Assembly: GCF_030817535.1 (NCBI RefSeq) | Contig: NZ_JAUSZL010000002.1 | Location: 3,038,001 to 3,102,000, forward strand | Source of the DNA: Streptomyces sp. V3I8 | GTDB taxonomy: Bacteria > Actinomycetota > Actinomycetes > Streptomycetales > Streptomycetaceae | Direction: 5' to 3' | DNA length: 64,000 nt | In this document: positions 26,834-36,632 of the stretch, piece by piece | Layout: each line of letters begins with the position of its first letter | Position numbering within the stretch: position 1 is the stretch's first letter | Notes under the pieces: model-generated | What the model saw: the letters and a program-made list of their open reading frames with translations, nothing else | What the model was told of the DNA's origin: nothing | The model's database searches: none | Translations under genes and position numbers: made by a program

Positions 26834-27634
26834 ATGCCCGACTATCGCGATGACCTGCGCCTCGCCCACGTCCTGGCGGACGCCGCCGACGCCGCGACGA
26901 TGGACCGGTTCAAGGCGCTCGACCTCAAGGTCGAGACCAAGCCGGACATGACCCCGGTGAGCGAGGCCGACAAGGCCGCCGAGGAGCTGATCCGCGGCCA
27001 TCTCGGACGGGCCCGGCCGCGCGACGCGATCCTCGGCGAGGAGTACGGGGTCGAGGGCACGGGCCCCCGGCGCTGGGTGATCGACCCGATCGACGGCACC
27101 AAGAACTACGTACGCGGCGTCCCCGTCTGGGCCACCCTGATCGCGCTGATGGAGGCGGGCGAGGGCGGTTTCCAGCCGGTCGTCGGCGTGGTCTCCGCCC
27201 CCGCCCTGGCCCGCCGCTGGTGGGCGGCGAAGGGGCACGGCGCGTTCAGCGGCCGCAGCCTGTCGTCCGCGACCCGGCTGAAGGTCTCCGAGGTCTCCCG
27301 CATGCAGGACGCCTCGTTCGCGTACTCCTCGCTGGGCGGCTGGGAGGAGCGCAGCCTGCTGGACGGGTTCCTGGACCTGACCCGCGAGGTGTGGCGTACG
27401 CGCGCGTACGGTGACTTCTGGCCGTACATGATGGTCGCCGAGGGCTCGGTCGACATCTGCGCGGAGCCCGAGCTGTCGCTGTGGGACATGGCGGCGACCG
27501 CGATCGTGGTGACCGAGGCGGGCGGTTCCTTCACGGGCCTCGACGGCCGGCCGGGTCCGCACAGCGGCAACGCGGCGGCGTCGAACGGCATCCTGCACGA
27601 CGAGTTGCTGGGGTACTTGAACCAGCGTTACTGA
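26834..27634 (+). CDS. hisN: Histidinol-phosphatase (inositol monophosphatase type)
   Basis: A 266-residue member of the IMPase superfamily. Metal-binding residues are visible: E69 in LGEEYG, D84 and D87 in DPIDGTKNY, and D in WDMAA near residue 213. The [16 protein letters not shown] segment fits the HisN subgroup that dephosphorylates histidinol phosphate in histidine biosynthesis; inositol phosphatase activity is the alternative. ATG 26834 begins the conserved [18 protein letters not shown] helix. It is a lone gene, away from other his genes, as usual for this enzyme. Confidence 0.85.
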   Translation: MPDYRDDLRLAHVLADAADAATMDRFKALDLKVETKPDMTPVSEADKAAEELIRGHLGRARPRDAILGEEYGVEGTGPRRWVIDPIDGTKNYVRGVPVWATLIALMEAGEGGFQPVVGVVSAPALARRWWAAKGHGAFSGRSLSSATRLKVSEVSRMQDASFAYSSLGGWEERSLLDGFLDLTREVWRTRAYGDFWPYMMVAEGSVDICAEPELSLWDMAATAIVVTEAGGSFTGLDGRPGPHSGNAAASNGILHDELLGYLNQRY

Positions 27635-27741
27635 GGCACATGGAGTCGTCCGGGGCACGGGCGGCACGGCGCGCGCCCCGAACCGGCCGCGCGCGCCCTC
27701 TTGTTGACCCTCCCTTTAACTGCGACTCTGAGAGCTCCCCC

Positions 27742-27777
27742 ACTTGTGAACTTGTGAATCCGTTAACGAACGGATTC
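27742..27777. promoter_or_regulatory. Tandem ACTTGTGA repeat and perfect palindrome before the CBS gene
   Basis: Two adjoining ACTTGTGA octamers (27742-27757) run into a perfect 9-bp inverted repeat, GAATCCGTT-AACG-AACGGATTC (27756-27777). The palindrome ends three bases before the AGGAGG ribosome-binding site. It could be a DNA operator or, as RNA, a hairpin limiting ribosome access. Confidence 0.5.
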
Positions 27778-27796
27778 GTAGGAGGTGGCTCCGTCC

Positions 27797-28189
27797 ATGC
27801 TCGTCCGTGACGCCATGAGCACGGTGGTCCTCACCATCGGCCCCGCCCACACCCTCCGCAAGGCCGCCGCGCTGATGTCCGTGCGCCGCGTCGGCGCAGC
27901 CGTGGTCCTCGATCCCGACGGCATCGGCATCGGCATCCTCACCGAGCGCGACATCCTCAACTCCGTCGGCCTGGGCCAGAACCCGGACACCGAACGGGTA
28001 CAGGCCCACACGACCACCGACGTGGTGTTCGCCGCCCCGACCTGGACCCTCGAGGAGGCCGCGCAGGCCATGGCGCACGGCGGCTTCCGTCACCTCATCG
28101 TTCTCGACCGCGGCGAGCCGGCCGGCATCGTCTCGGTCCGCGACATCATCCGCTGCTGGGCCCCGCTGCGGCAGCCCGCCCCGGCCTGA
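27797..28189 (+). CDS. Two-CBS-domain protein
   Basis: A 130-residue stand-alone Bateman module: CBS1 (about 1-60; VRDAMSTVVLTIGPAHTLRK, GIGIGILTERDILNSV) and CBS2 (about 65-125; TTDVVFAAPTWTLEEAAQAM, GEPAGIVSVRDIIRCW). CBS pairs bind adenine nucleotides or similar ligands and regulate partner proteins; the partner is not evident. ATG 27797 lies 11 bases from GGAGG; a GTG at 27785 is inside that site and so less likely. Confidence 0.88.
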   Translation: MLVRDAMSTVVLTIGPAHTLRKAAALMSVRRVGAAVVLDPDGIGIGILTERDILNSVGLGQNPDTERVQAHTTTDVVFAAPTWTLEEAAQAMAHGGFRHLIVLDRGEPAGIVSVRDIIRCWAPLRQPAPA

Positions 28190-28206
28190 GAGCCGCCCCG
28201 GCCCGG

Positions 28207-28258
28207 GGGGCTCACGACCCGGGGGGACCACGACCCGAGGAGACCACGACCCCTCGCC
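28207..28258. repeat. Three imperfect 16-bp tandem repeats (ACCACGACCCGAGGAG type)
   Basis: Three copies of CTCACGACCCGGGG / ACCACGACCCGAGG / ACCACGACCCCTCG follow the CBS gene stop. Non-coding; the function is unknown. Confidence 0.55.
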
Positions 28259-28276
28259 CGGCGGGGGAAAGGCGAA

Positions 28277-28310
28277 TGGGCCGCCTCCCCGGTACGGGGG
28301 AGACGGCCCA
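28277..28310. terminator. Bidirectional stem-loop between CBS gene and catalase
   Basis: TGGGCCG-c-CTCCCC-ggtac-GGGGAG-a-CGGCCCA makes a long interrupted stem placed between two convergent genes. Confidence 0.75.
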
Positions 28311-28339
28311 CTCCTACGGCAAGCGTTCCAGTGCCGGCG

Positions 28340-29809
28340 TCAGCCGCGCAGTTCCTGGACCGCGGCTTCCAGCCGCTTGCCGAAGTCCGCGTCGGCCCGA
28401 CGGAAGTTGCCGATCGCGCGCTCGGCGATGTCGTCGCGCGAGACCTTGGCGATGAAGCCCGCCAGATTGCCGACCAACCGCTCCTTCTCGTCCTCGGACA
28501 TCAGCCGGTAGAGGTTCCCGGCCTGCACGAAGTCGTCGTCCTCGGCGTGGACCGCCGCCTCGCTGTTGCCGGTGACCCCGGCGACGGAGGTGGACTGCCA
28601 CAGCGGACGGTCCGTCTGGAACGGGCCGCCGAAGCTGTTCGGCTCGTAGTTCTTCGCACCCTTGTGGCGGCCGTCGTACAGGAAGCCGTCACGGGAGTGC
28701 GTACGCGCCTCGGTGGCGTGCGGACGGTTCACCGGCAGGTGGTCGGCGTTGATGCCGACGCGGTAGCGGTGGGCGTCACCGTACGCGAAGAGGCGGCCCT
28801 GCAGCATCTTGTCGGGCGAGGGGCCGATGCCCGGCACGAAGTGCGCGGGGCTGAAGATGCTCTGCTCGACCTCGGCGAAGACGTTCTCCGGGTTGCGGTT
28901 GAGCTCCAGCTTGCCGATCTCGATCGGCGGGTAGTCCGCGTGCGGCCACACCTTGGTGAGGTCGAACGGGTTGAAGCGGTAGGTCGCCGCCTCGGCCGCC
29001 AGCATGATCTGCACCTGCACGGTCCAGGACGGGAAGTCGCCGCGCTCGATCGACTCGCGCAGGTCGCGCTGGTGCGAGTCGGGGTCGAGACCGGAGACGT
29101 TCACGGCCTCCTCGGTCGTCAGGTTCTTGATGCCCTGGTCGGTCTTGAAGTGGTACTTGACCCAGAAGACCTCGCCGGCCTCGTTGTTCCACTGGTAGGT
29201 GTGCGAGCCGAAGCCATCCATGTGGCGGTACGAGGCGGGGATGCCGCGGTCACCGAAGAGCCAGGTCACCTGGTGGGTGGACTCGGGCGACAGCCCCCAG
29301 AAGTCCCACACGTTGTCGGCTTCCTGCGAGCCCGTGTACGGGTCGCGCTTCTGCGTGTGGATGAAGTCGGGGAACTTGATGGCGTCCTTGATGAAGAACA
29401 CCGGGGTGTTGTTGCCGACGAGGTCGTAGTTGCCGTCCTCGGTGTAGAACTTCAGCGCCCAGCCGCGCGGGTCACGCACCGCGTCGGCCGAACCGAGGTT
29501 GCCCGCCACCGTGGAGAAGCGCAGGAAGGTCTCGGTCTGCTTGCCGACCTCGGAGAGGAACCTGGCACGCGTCCACTGCGAGACGTCACGGGTCAGCGTG
29601 AACGTGCCGTAGGCACCGGCGCCGCGGGCGTGCACGACACGCTCCGGGATGCGCTCACGGTTGAAGTGGGCGAGCTTCTCGAGCAGGAGCTGGTCCTGGA
29701 CGAGGACCGGGCCGCCGACGCCCGCGGTCTCGCTGTTCTGGTTGTCGGCCACCGGCGCGCCGGCCTCCGTCGTAAGCGGTCCCTGCGTCACGTACGCCTC
29801 CTGCGTCAT
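28340..29809 (-). CDS. katA: Monofunctional heme catalase
   Basis: A 489-residue small-subunit catalase. Catalytic H60 is in [12 protein letters not shown], the catalytic Asn is in VGNNTPVFF (about 133), and the proximal heme ligand Y343 is in [17 protein letters not shown]-binding clade-3 features ([15 protein letters not shown]) are present. It is cytoplasmic and breaks down hydrogen peroxide. It diverges from a Fur-family gene across a palindrome, the usual arrangement for PerR/CatR-controlled catalases. Confidence 0.95.
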   Translation of the reverse strand: MTQEAYVTQGPLTTEAGAPVADNQNSETAGVGGPVLVQDQLLLEKLAHFNRERIPERVVHARGAGAYGTFTLTRDVSQWTRARFLSEVGKQTETFLRFSTVAGNLGSADAVRDPRGWALKFYTEDGNYDLVGNNTPVFFIKDAIKFPDFIHTQKRDPYTGSQEADNVWDFWGLSPESTHQVTWLFGDRGIPASYRHMDGFGSHTYQWNNEAGEVFWVKYHFKTDQGIKNLTTEEAVNVSGLDPDSHQRDLRESIERGDFPSWTVQVQIMLAAEAATYRFNPFDLTKVWPHADYPPIEIGKLELNRNPENVFAEVEQSIFSPAHFVPGIGPSPDKMLQGRLFAYGDAHRYRVGINADHLPVNRPHATEARTHSRDGFLYDGRHKGAKNYEPNSFGGPFQTDRPLWQSTSVAGVTGNSEAAVHAEDDDFVQAGNLYRLMSEDEKERLVGNLAGFIAKVSRDDIAERAIGNFRRADADFGKRLEAAVQELRG

Positions 29810-29870
29810 TCCTTGCTGATTCTGGCCGGCTGGTCCTGACCAGTGGCCGAAGCCGAACTCGATCCTACGC

Positions 29871-29883
29871 TAGACAATGTCTA
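29871..29883. promoter_or_regulatory. Fur/PerR-type operator between catalase and its regulator
   Basis: TAGACA-A-TGTCTA is a perfect 6-1-6 palindrome in the 139-base divergent region, 62 bases before the catalase start and 66 before the regulator start. The central spacing matches Fur/PerR boxes. Binding would silence both genes until peroxide inactivates the repressor. Confidence 0.75.
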
Positions 29884-29948
29884 AGTCAAGCAGAGCTCCA
29901 AAGTCACACTTGTTCGGAAACTGGTCCTGTGCTGTTAAACTGGCCCGC

Positions 29949-30365
29949 ATGAGCGACCTGCTGGAACGACTGCGCGGACGCGGCTGGCGCATGACCGCAC
30001 AACGGCGCGTCGTGGCGGAGGTGCTGAACGGCGAGCACGTCCACCTGACGGCCGACGAGGTGCACGCACGTGCCGTCGTCCGGCTTCCGGAGATCTCCCG
30101 GGCCACCGTCTACAACACCCTGGGCGAGCTGGTCTCGCTCGGTGAGGTGCTGGAGGTCGCCACGGACAAGCGCGCGAAGCGGTACGACCCGAACGCCCAC
30201 CGGCCGCACCACCACCTGATCTGCGCCCGGTGCGGCACGATCAAGGACGTGCACCCGGGCGGCAACCCGCTGGCGGACCTCCCCGACTCCGAGCGCTTCG
30301 GTTTCTCGGTCTCGGGCGTGGAGGTCACGTACCGCGGCGTCTGCCCGAACTGCGCGGCGGCCTGA
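29949..30365 (+). CDS. Fur family transcriptional repressor, CatR/PerR-like
   Basis: A 138-residue Fur-family protein. The winged helix includes LTADEVHARAVVRLPEISRAT and VYNTLGELVSLGEV; the metal site is in HRPHHHLICARCGTIKDV and the C-terminal CPNC gives the second structural zinc Cys pair. Divergent location from catalase indicates a peroxide-sensing CatR/PerR role rather than iron uptake control, although the sequence alone cannot settle it. ATG 29949 is chosen because the frame upstream crosses the operator. Confidence 0.88.
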   Translation: MSDLLERLRGRGWRMTAQRRVVAEVLNGEHVHLTADEVHARAVVRLPEISRATVYNTLGELVSLGEVLEVATDKRAKRYDPNAHRPHHHLICARCGTIKDVHPGGNPLADLPDSERFGFSVSGVEVTYRGVCPNCAAA

Positions 30366-30407
30366 GAGCTCCCGCCCGCCGGCTCACCCCACCCCACCGG
30401 AAAACGC

Positions 30408-30445
30408 TGAAGGCCCGGAACCGATGAATCGGTTCCGGGCCTTCA
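30408..30445. terminator. Perfect 18-bp stem-loop shared by fur-like gene and tRNA
   Basis: TGAAGGCCCGGAACCGAT-GA-ATCGGTTCCGGGCCTTCA is a complete palindrome. On the minus strand it lies 11 bases past the tRNA 3' end and is followed by GCGTTTT; on the plus strand it ends the fur-like transcript. Confidence 0.88.
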
Positions 30446-30456
30446 GTCTTCATCAG

Positions 30457-30530
30457 TAGCGGGGACAGGATTTGAACCTGCGACCTCTGGGTTATGAGCC
30501 CAGCGAGCTACCGAGCTGCTCCACCCCGCG
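30457..30530 (-). tRNA. Initiator tRNA-fMet (CAT), copy 1
   Basis: A 74-base tRNA without encoded CCA. The anticodon loop is CTCATAA. Initiator hallmarks are three consecutive G:C pairs in the anticodon stem (GGG/CCC) and an unpaired first base (C1 opposite T72 in the acceptor stem). Identical base for base to the copy at 32814. The minus-strand transcript runs into the terminator at 30408. Confidence 0.93.
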
Positions 30531-30583
30531 GCGATGACTGAACAGTACGTCGCCCGCCCCGACCAGCGCAAATCACTTGTCCG

Positions 30584-30687
30584 TTTCAGCCCGTCCGGCG
30601 TTTTCAGCCCGTCCGGCGTTTTCAGCCCGTCCGGCGTTTGAGGACGAACGCGGAGCGCGACAGGGGGTCCGGGGGCGCAGCCCCCGG
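30584..30687. repeat. 18-bp tandem repeat plus GC hairpin (Streptomyces extragenic element)
   Basis: Three units of TTTTCAGCCCGTCCGGCG (30584-30636) are followed by TTTGAGGACGAACGC and then a CCGGGGGC-GCA-GCCCCCGG hairpin (30669-30687). The CCGTCCGGCGTTTGAGGACGA text followed by a GGGGGC-GCAGCCCCC hairpin is a very common intergenic element in Streptomyces, here with its first part triplicated. The hairpin probably terminates the Sel1 gene. Confidence 0.7.
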
Positions 30688-30719
30688 GGCCGATGGGGGT
30701 GTCCCCCGCCCGGCAGGGC

Positions 30720-32549
30720 TCACGCCGACAGCTCCTGCCGCAGCGCGTCCCGCAGCCGGGCGGCCCGCTCGGCCACCTCCTGCGGCCCCAGCGACACGGC
30801 CCGGTCGGCCCAGCGCTGCCCCTCCGCGAGCTCCCCACGACGCGCGTAGACAAGCGCCAGTCGCAACGCCGCCCGGCCGTGCCCCGCATCGGCCGCCCGG
30901 GTCCACCACAGGGCGGCCTCCGGCTCGCTCCCCTCCCGCGCCAGCAGCAGCCCCAGATTGAACGCCCCGTTGCGCGACCCCGCCTCCGCGGCCTCGCGGT
31001 ACCAGCGGGCCGCCTCCACGACGTCCCCGCGGGCGGACGCCAGCATTCCCACCCGCACCTGCGCCCGCCGGTGCCCCTGGGACGCGGCCCGCTCGTACCA
31101 CTCCTCGCACTCGCTCTTCTCGGTGGCCGGTTCCCCCAGTTCATGCGCGGGCGTGGGCGGGCGCCTCGCGTCGAGCACGGTGGCCAGCCGGTACGCCCCC
31201 TCCGCGCTGCCACCCCCGGCGGCACACCGCAGGTGCCGCTCGGCGGCGGGCTCGTCGCCGTCCCGGAGCCGCGCGATCCCGACCTGCAGCGCCGCCTCGG
31301 TGTGCCCGGCGGCAGCGGCTCGCTCGTACCAGCGCAGCGCCGTCGCGTCCGCCCCGCGCCCCGCGTGCAGGATGCCGAGGTTGAAGGCGGCGTCCACGCT
31401 GCCGGCATCCGCGGCCTTGGAGAACCACGGCTCGGCCCCGGCCGCGTCGCCGACCTGGAGCAGCAGGACGGCCAGCGCGTTCGCCGCCTCGCGGTGTCCC
31501 GCGTAGGCCGCACGCCGGTACCACTGCTCGGCCTGGGCGGTCCGCGCCTGCTCGGCGCAGAGCAGCCCGAGGTTGTACGCGCCGTTCACGTCGCCCGCGT
31601 CCATCGCGGCCCGGTACCACCGCTCGGCGGTCTGCGTCTCGCCCCGTTCGGCGTGCAGCGCGCCCAGCGCGTTGGCGGCGTTCCCGTCACCGTCCTGGGC
31701 GGCCCGCAGCCACCACACGGCCGCGCTCTCGGTGTCACCGGCGTCGCGCAGCAGGAAGCCGAGGGCGCAGGCGGCCCGCGCCTCGCCTTCCTTGGCGGAG
31801 GTAAGGTACCAGCGCCCCGCCTCCTTCAGCTCGCCGCGCTTCTCCAGGATCGCCCCCAGGTGCAGGGCGGCCCGGCGGTGACCACGCGCCGCCGCCTGCC
31901 GGTACCACTGCTCGGCGGCCTCGCCCGCGACCTCCGCGTCACCCTGACCGGCGCCCGGGTCGGCGCCCGGACCGGTGCCGGCCCCGGCGGCCTGCGCGGC
32001 CGTACGGTCGAGGCTCCGCGCGAGCCGGTAGGCCGCCTCGCGGTGCCCCCGCTCGGCGGCCGCGCGCATCCAGTCCCGGGCCCGGGCGTCACCGCGGTGC
32101 TCCAGGAGATCGGCGAGCGCGTACGCGCCCAGGGCGTGGCCCTGCTCGGCGGACTGCCGCAGCCAGTACTCGGCGGCGGGCTCGTCACCACGCTCACGGT
32201 GGTGGCGGCCCAGCGCGTGTGCGGCGGCCGCGGATCCGGCGACGGCGGCGATCCGCCACCAGCCGGCGGCCTCCTCCGCGTAGCCGCGCTGGTGCAGGAG
32301 GACACCGAGGTTGTTGGCGGCGGCCCGGTCACCGGCGGCGGTGGCAGCGCGCAGCTGCGGCTCGGCTCCGTCGAGATCACCGCGCCGGAGCAGCATCGCC
32401 CCGAGGACGCTCATCGCCTCGGCGTCGCCCTTCTGCGCGGCGAGCCGTTGACGAGCCTCCTCGGCCGCCTCGCCGGTTTCGTCCCGGTCGGAAGGCTGCA
32501 CAAAACGCCCTGTATCCAACAGAGTTGCCTTGTCCCCCATAACGTCCAT
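30720..32549 (-). CDS. Sel1/TPR repeat protein
   Basis: A 609-residue soluble solenoid made of more than a dozen ~36-residue Sel1-like repeats from about residue 40 to the end. The recurring pattern is A-x-x-W-x-x-x-A-A-x-x-G-x-x-x-A-A-x-x-L-G (for example AERWYRAAMDAGDVNGAYNL). One repeat carries a Gly/Ala-rich insert near residue 190. Such proteins are scaffolds; no catalytic domain is seen. ATG 32549 is used; ATG 32540 (MGDKATLL) is an equally good start. It is bracketed by two identical initiator tRNA genes. Confidence 0.85.
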   Translation of the reverse strand: MDVMGDKATLLDTGRFVQPSDRDETGEAAEEARQRLAAQKGDAEAMSVLGAMLLRRGDLDGAEPQLRAATAAGDRAAANNLGVLLHQRGYAEEAAGWWRIAAVAGSAAAAHALGRHHRERGDEPAAEYWLRQSAEQGHALGAYALADLLEHRGDARARDWMRAAAERGHREAAYRLARSLDRTAAQAAGAGTGPGADPGAGQGDAEVAGEAAEQWYRQAAARGHRRAALHLGAILEKRGELKEAGRWYLTSAKEGEARAACALGFLLRDAGDTESAAVWWLRAAQDGDGNAANALGALHAERGETQTAERWYRAAMDAGDVNGAYNLGLLCAEQARTAQAEQWYRRAAYAGHREAANALAVLLLQVGDAAGAEPWFSKAADAGSVDAAFNLGILHAGRGADATALRWYERAAAAGHTEAALQVGIARLRDGDEPAAERHLRCAAGGGSAEGAYRLATVLDARRPPTPAHELGEPATEKSECEEWYERAASQGHRRAQVRVGMLASARGDVVEAARWYREAAEAGSRNGAFNLGLLLAREGSEPEAALWWTRAADAGHGRAALRLALVYARRGELAEGQRWADRAVSLGPQEVAERAARLRDALRQELSA

Positions 32550-32770
32550 CGTCGCACCACCTGCAACCTGGGTACACCTGGTATACCGCAGCCAGTGAGG
32601 TCACTACAGCGTTTTGTCGACATGCCCACAGAGAGACAAGTGAAACACAATTGGCGCAACTCCCTGTGTCCGGCGCGGCCTTCACGGCGGCAGCACTGGT
32701 GAACGAGGAGCACACGCGCACGGGCCGCTGACGCCCATGGCGACCGCCCCGGGGACGGTCCACACACGCA

Positions 32771-32805
32771 GAAGGACCCGGATCCTTGGAGGATCCGGGT
32801 CCTTC
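32771..32805 (-). terminator. Stem-loop after tRNA-fMet copy 2
   Basis: GAAGGACCCGGATCC-TTGGA-GGATCCGGGTCCTTC is a perfect 15-bp stem nine bases past the tRNA 3' end. The rest of the CDS-free stretch 32550-32931 holds the tRNA and the Sel1 promoter region. Confidence 0.85.
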
Positions 32806-32813
32806 AACTTCAG

Positions 32814-32887
32814 TAGCGGGGACAGGATTTGAACCTGCGACCTCTGGGTTATGAGCCCAGCGAGCTACCGAGCTGCTCCACCCCGCG
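32814..32887 (-). tRNA. Initiator tRNA-fMet (CAT), copy 2
   Basis: The 74-base sequence is identical to the copy at 30457, including the CAT anticodon, the GGG/CCC anticodon stem and the C1-T72 mismatch. It starts 44 bases downstream of the UPF0182 gene stop on the same strand, so it may be partly transcribed by read-through. Confidence 0.93.
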
Positions 32888-32931
32888 CCGTTGTGTTTCA
32901 ACCGTACCACGGCGCGGGGAGGGTCCCCGAC

Positions 32932-35910
32932 TCAGCTGCTGTCGGGGCTCTTGCTGCTGCTCGAAGTGCTGCTGGGGCTGCTGCTGGGCTTGCCGCTCGC
33001 CCCGGACCCCTTGTCACCGGAGTCGCCGGACTTGTCGCCGCCGCCTGCGCCCTTGTCCGCCGCGGCCTGTGCGTCCTCGGCCCGCTCCAGGGCGTCCTCC
33101 AGGTCCTTCTGCGCCGTTCCGTACGCCTCCCAGTCGCCCTTCTTGAGGGCTTCCTGGCCCTGGTCGAAGGCCTTCTGGGCGTCGTCGAGCGCTTCCTGGA
33201 CCGTCGGGTCGCTGGAGGCCGGCGGCGGCTTCGTCTCGTCCTCGTCCGGAGGTTCGGCGGTCGAACCCTCCGCTCCGAAGACCTTGTCGAGCGCCTGTTC
33301 CAGCGTGTCCTCGAAGGCGGTCGCACCTCCGTAGGTCACCAGCACCTTGCGCAGCAGCGGGTACTTCAGACCGCCACCCCGGACGTAGACGGGCTCCACG
33401 TAGAGCAGTCCCCCGTCGAGCGGCACCGTCAGCAGGTTGCCGTACTCGACTTCCGAGTCACCACCTCTGAGGAGCCTGATGGACTCGGCGATGGACGGTT
33501 CGGAGTTGAACTGGCTCTGCACCCGTTTCGGTCCGTCGACCGTTCTGCCCGTGGGCAGTTTGAGGATGTTGATCTTGCCGTAGCCGCTCGTGCCGGCTTC
33601 GGCGTTGACCGACATGAAGGCGCTCAGGTTGTCACGGCCGTTCGGCGTGAGCGTCGTCGTCAGGGAGAACGCCTGGGACTGCTCACCCGGCATCTTCATG
33701 CTGAGGTAGTACGGCGGCACCGCGTTGCCCGACTTGTTGGTCGGGTCGTCCGGCACCTGCCACACCTCACTGCCGCTGAGGAACGTCTCCGCGTCCTTCA
33801 CGTGGTAGCGGGTCAGCAGCTCCCGCTGGACCTTGAACAGGTCCTGCGGGTACCGCAGGTGGTCCATGAGGGCCTGCGGGATCTCGGACTTCGGCTCCAC
33901 CGTCCCGGGGAAGGCCTTCTTCCAGGTCTTCAGGACCGGGTCCTTGGTGTCCCACTCGTAGAGCGTGACCTTGCCGGTGTACGCGTCGACGGTCGCCTTC
34001 ACCGAGTTGCGGATGTAGTTGACCTGGTTCTGCTGGGCCACCACCGCCCGCTGGTTGTTGGCGGCGGTCAGCGAGTCGGCCGTCGTGTCACCGAGGGTGG
34101 TGCGCGAGGCGTACGGGTAGCCGTTGGTCGTCGTGTACGCGTCGACGATCCACTCGATCTTGTCGCCGACGACCGCGGGATAGGCGTCGCCGTCGATGGT
34201 CAGCCAGGGGGCCACCGCCTCGACGCGCTCCTTGGGCGTGCGGTTGTAGAGGATCCGCGAACCGTCGCCGATCGCTCCGGAGTAGAGGATCTGCGGCTCG
34301 CTGAACGCCACCGCGTACGCCGCCCGGTTGACCGGGTTCTCGAGGTTGACGCCGCTCTTGCCCTTGTAGCTGGTCGTCTTCTCGCCGGTGTCGTCGGAGT
34401 AGTCGATCTCCTTCTGCGGACCGCCGACGATCGAGTACTGGCTGGTCTTCTCGCCGTAGTAGATCCGCTGCTGGTAGTCGCCGAGGTCGCCCTTGGAGGG
34501 CAGGTCGTACTCGGTGAACTCCGGGCGTCCTTCGGCGTCGGCGTTGGTGCCCTTGGCCGCGACCACTCCGAAGCCGTGCGTGTAGCGGAAGTGGTTGTTG
34601 ATCCAGTTGCTCTTCGGGATGCCCTGCAGGTTCAGCTCGCGCAGACCGATGACGGTGTCCTGGTCCTTGCCGTCCTTGCTGTAGCGGTCGACGTCCAGGT
34701 TCGACGGGAACGCGTAGTAGTTCCTGACCTGCTGGAGCTGCTGGAACGTGGGCGAGACGACGTTCGGGTCCAGGAGCCTGATGCTCGCGGCGCCGTCGGC
34801 GTCGTCGCGCAGCTTGGCCTTGTCCTTGGTCGTGCTCGCACCCGCGTACTCGGTGACCTCGGTCCCGGTGATGCCGTACGCGTCACGGGTCGCCTTGAGG
34901 TTCTTCTCGACGTACGGGGCTTCCTTGGCCTGCTCGTTCGGCTGGACCTGGAACTTCTGGACGATCGCCGGGTAGAGCCCGCCGATGAGGATCGCCGAGA
35001 GCACCATCAGGCCGAAGCCGATGACCGGCAGCTGCCAGGTGCGCCGCCACAGGGTGGCGAAGAACAGCAGGGCGCAGATGACCGCGATGCAGAAGAGGAT
35101 CGTCTTGGCCGGCAGGTAGGCGTTGGCGTCGACGTACCTGAGGCCCGTCCAGTTGCCGGTCGCCTTGAAGTCACTGGACTTCACCGCCAGCCCGTACCGG
35201 TCGAGCCAGTACGCGACTGCCTTCAGCGCGACGAAGATGCCCAGCAGCACCGACAGATGACCGGTGGCGGCGGCCGTGGCACGCGCTCCGGGGCTGGTGA
35301 CGCGCAGTCCGCCGTACAGGTAGTGCGTCAGCGCCGCGGCGATCAGCGAGAGGATCGCCGCCGCGAAGCCGAAGCCCAGCATGAAGCGGTACCAGGGCAG
35401 GTCGAAGGCGTAGAAGGAGACGTCGAGGTGGAACTGGGGGTCCTTCTGGTGGAAGGGCACTCCGTTCACCCACATGAGCCATGTACGCCACTGGCCCGCC
35501 GCGGAGGCACCCGCGATGAGCCCGACCAGGGAGGTGATCCCGAGCAGGATCCACTTCTTGTACGGGGCCACGCCCATGCGGTACCGGTCGAGGCTCTGCT
35601 GCTCCATCGACATGGCGCTGAGCGGCGGCCGCAGCCGGTGGGCCAGCCAGATGTTCACCCCGACGGCCACGGCCATCAGCAGTCCGAAGACGAAGAACAG
35701 ACCGATCTTGGTCCACAGGGTGGTCGTGAAGACGGAGGAGTACTGCACCGAGCGGTACCAGAGCCAGTCCGTCCAGAACCCCGCGAACATGACGAAGGCC
35801 ATGGCCAGCACGGCCAGTACGCCCAGTGTCATGAGCAGGGTCCGGACGCGCCGGGACGGTCGGCCCACTCTCATCCGCGGCCCTGTCGGGCCTCCGCCGC
35901 GGTCCGGCAT
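32932..35910 (-). CDS. UPF0182 family large membrane protein
   Basis: A 992-residue protein: seven N-terminal membrane helices within about residues 20-310, then a ~550-residue extracellular beta-rich domain (includes [26 protein letters not shown]), and an acidic Ser/Pro/Lys-rich tail. UPF0182 is an actinobacterial/cyanobacterial family of unknown function; the Mycobacterium homologue is Rv3193c as I recall. ATG 35910 ([12 protein letters not shown]) is chosen on the family start; a GTG at 35979 is possible. It is divergent from the PPA1309-like gene. Confidence 0.88.
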   Translation of the reverse strand: MPDRGGGPTGPRMRVGRPSRRVRTLLMTLGVLAVLAMAFVMFAGFWTDWLWYRSVQYSSVFTTTLWTKIGLFFVFGLLMAVAVGVNIWLAHRLRPPLSAMSMEQQSLDRYRMGVAPYKKWILLGITSLVGLIAGASAAGQWRTWLMWVNGVPFHQKDPQFHLDVSFYAFDLPWYRFMLGFGFAAAILSLIAAALTHYLYGGLRVTSPGARATAAATGHLSVLLGIFVALKAVAYWLDRYGLAVKSSDFKATGNWTGLRYVDANAYLPAKTILFCIAVICALLFFATLWRRTWQLPVIGFGLMVLSAILIGGLYPAIVQKFQVQPNEQAKEAPYVEKNLKATRDAYGITGTEVTEYAGASTTKDKAKLRDDADGAASIRLLDPNVVSPTFQQLQQVRNYYAFPSNLDVDRYSKDGKDQDTVIGLRELNLQGIPKSNWINNHFRYTHGFGVVAAKGTNADAEGRPEFTEYDLPSKGDLGDYQQRIYYGEKTSQYSIVGGPQKEIDYSDDTGEKTTSYKGKSGVNLENPVNRAAYAVAFSEPQILYSGAIGDGSRILYNRTPKERVEAVAPWLTIDGDAYPAVVGDKIEWIVDAYTTTNGYPYASRTTLGDTTADSLTAANNQRAVVAQQNQVNYIRNSVKATVDAYTGKVTLYEWDTKDPVLKTWKKAFPGTVEPKSEIPQALMDHLRYPQDLFKVQRELLTRYHVKDAETFLSGSEVWQVPDDPTNKSGNAVPPYYLSMKMPGEQSQAFSLTTTLTPNGRDNLSAFMSVNAEAGTSGYGKINILKLPTGRTVDGPKRVQSQFNSEPSIAESIRLLRGGDSEVEYGNLLTVPLDGGLLYVEPVYVRGGGLKYPLLRKVLVTYGGATAFEDTLEQALDKVFGAEGSTAEPPDEDETKPPPASSDPTVQEALDDAQKAFDQGQEALKKGDWEAYGTAQKDLEDALERAEDAQAAADKGAGGGDKSGDSGDKGSGASGKPSSSPSSTSSSSKSPDSS

Positions 35911-36047
35911 CTGGAAAGCCAAGGTGCGCACCTCGAAGTTCGCTGTTGGAATCTGAGGGCCCCGCAGACGCCGGGCCACATCTATGCAACTTACTGATGC
36001 TTTACTCGGTTCCCGGTTCCGGGGCCGAACGAGGCAGGATTGTGACC

Positions 36048-36605
36048 ATGTCCAACACCGCCTCCTCAGGCACCCCCATGGCGGCCGGGCCTCTCACCCG
36101 CGCCGCCCTCGAAATCGACGAGTACGTCTCCGGGCTCGGCTGGGACCAGCCCGCCCGGCTCTTCGCTCTGGTCGACACCACCCGACTGCGCTCCCAGGAA
36201 CCGGGGCTCGCCGAGCGTCTGGGTCTGACCGAGGACGTGCCCGAGGGCACCCTCACCCCTATCGAGCAGGACGAACTGCCGGCGGGCAGTCCGCTGGACG
36301 AGTTCCTCGGCACCATCGCGTGGCCGGACGCCGTGGTCGGCTGCGCGCTGTCCGTGGAGCGGCTGATGCTGCCGCCGTCCGCGGAGGCGTCCGTGCCGGA
36401 GGGCCTCGACGAGACGCGGCTGGCGAAGTGGGTCGCCGAGCACCCGGAGCGCCAGGAGGTCCGGATGACCGTGGCCGTGCTGCGGGACGGGAAGCGCGAT
36501 TCGGCGCTGCGGCTGCGTGAGAAGGACTCGGCGACCGACGTGCTCACCGGCTCCGACCTCGTCCCGGGTCTGGCGGAGGCGCTCACGGCGACGTTCGAGG
36601 AGTAG
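36048..36605 (+). CDS. PPA1309 family protein
   Basis: A 185-residue acidic soluble protein: [25 protein letters not shown], then [26 protein letters not shown] and a C-terminal [20 protein letters not shown]. This pattern is the PPA1309 family, small actinobacterial proteins of unknown function encoded near the UPF0182 and YlbL genes. ATG 36048 is chosen because the frame upstream runs through the divergent promoter region. It converges on the YlbL-like gene. Confidence 0.8.
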   Translation: MSNTASSGTPMAAGPLTRAALEIDEYVSGLGWDQPARLFALVDTTRLRSQEPGLAERLGLTEDVPEGTLTPIEQDELPAGSPLDEFLGTIAWPDAVVGCALSVERLMLPPSAEASVPEGLDETRLAKWVAEHPERQEVRMTVAVLRDGKRDSALRLREKDSATDVLTGSDLVPGLAEALTATFEE

Positions 36606-36610
36606 CGGAG

Positions 36611-36631
36611 ACCCCGTCGGCCTGCCGGGGT
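36611..36631. terminator. Short stem-loop between PPA1309-like and YlbL-like genes
   Basis: ACCCCG-tcggcctgc-CGGGGT lies in the 27-base gap between convergent stops. It is short and has no T-tract. Confidence 0.4.
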
Positions 36632-36632
36632 G

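Noticed and set aside
32851..35997. Open frame of about 1050 codons on the plus strand opposite the UPF0182 gene
   Set aside because: The minus-strand frame has seven clean membrane helices and a family match; the plus frame starts inside a tRNA gene and has no domain.
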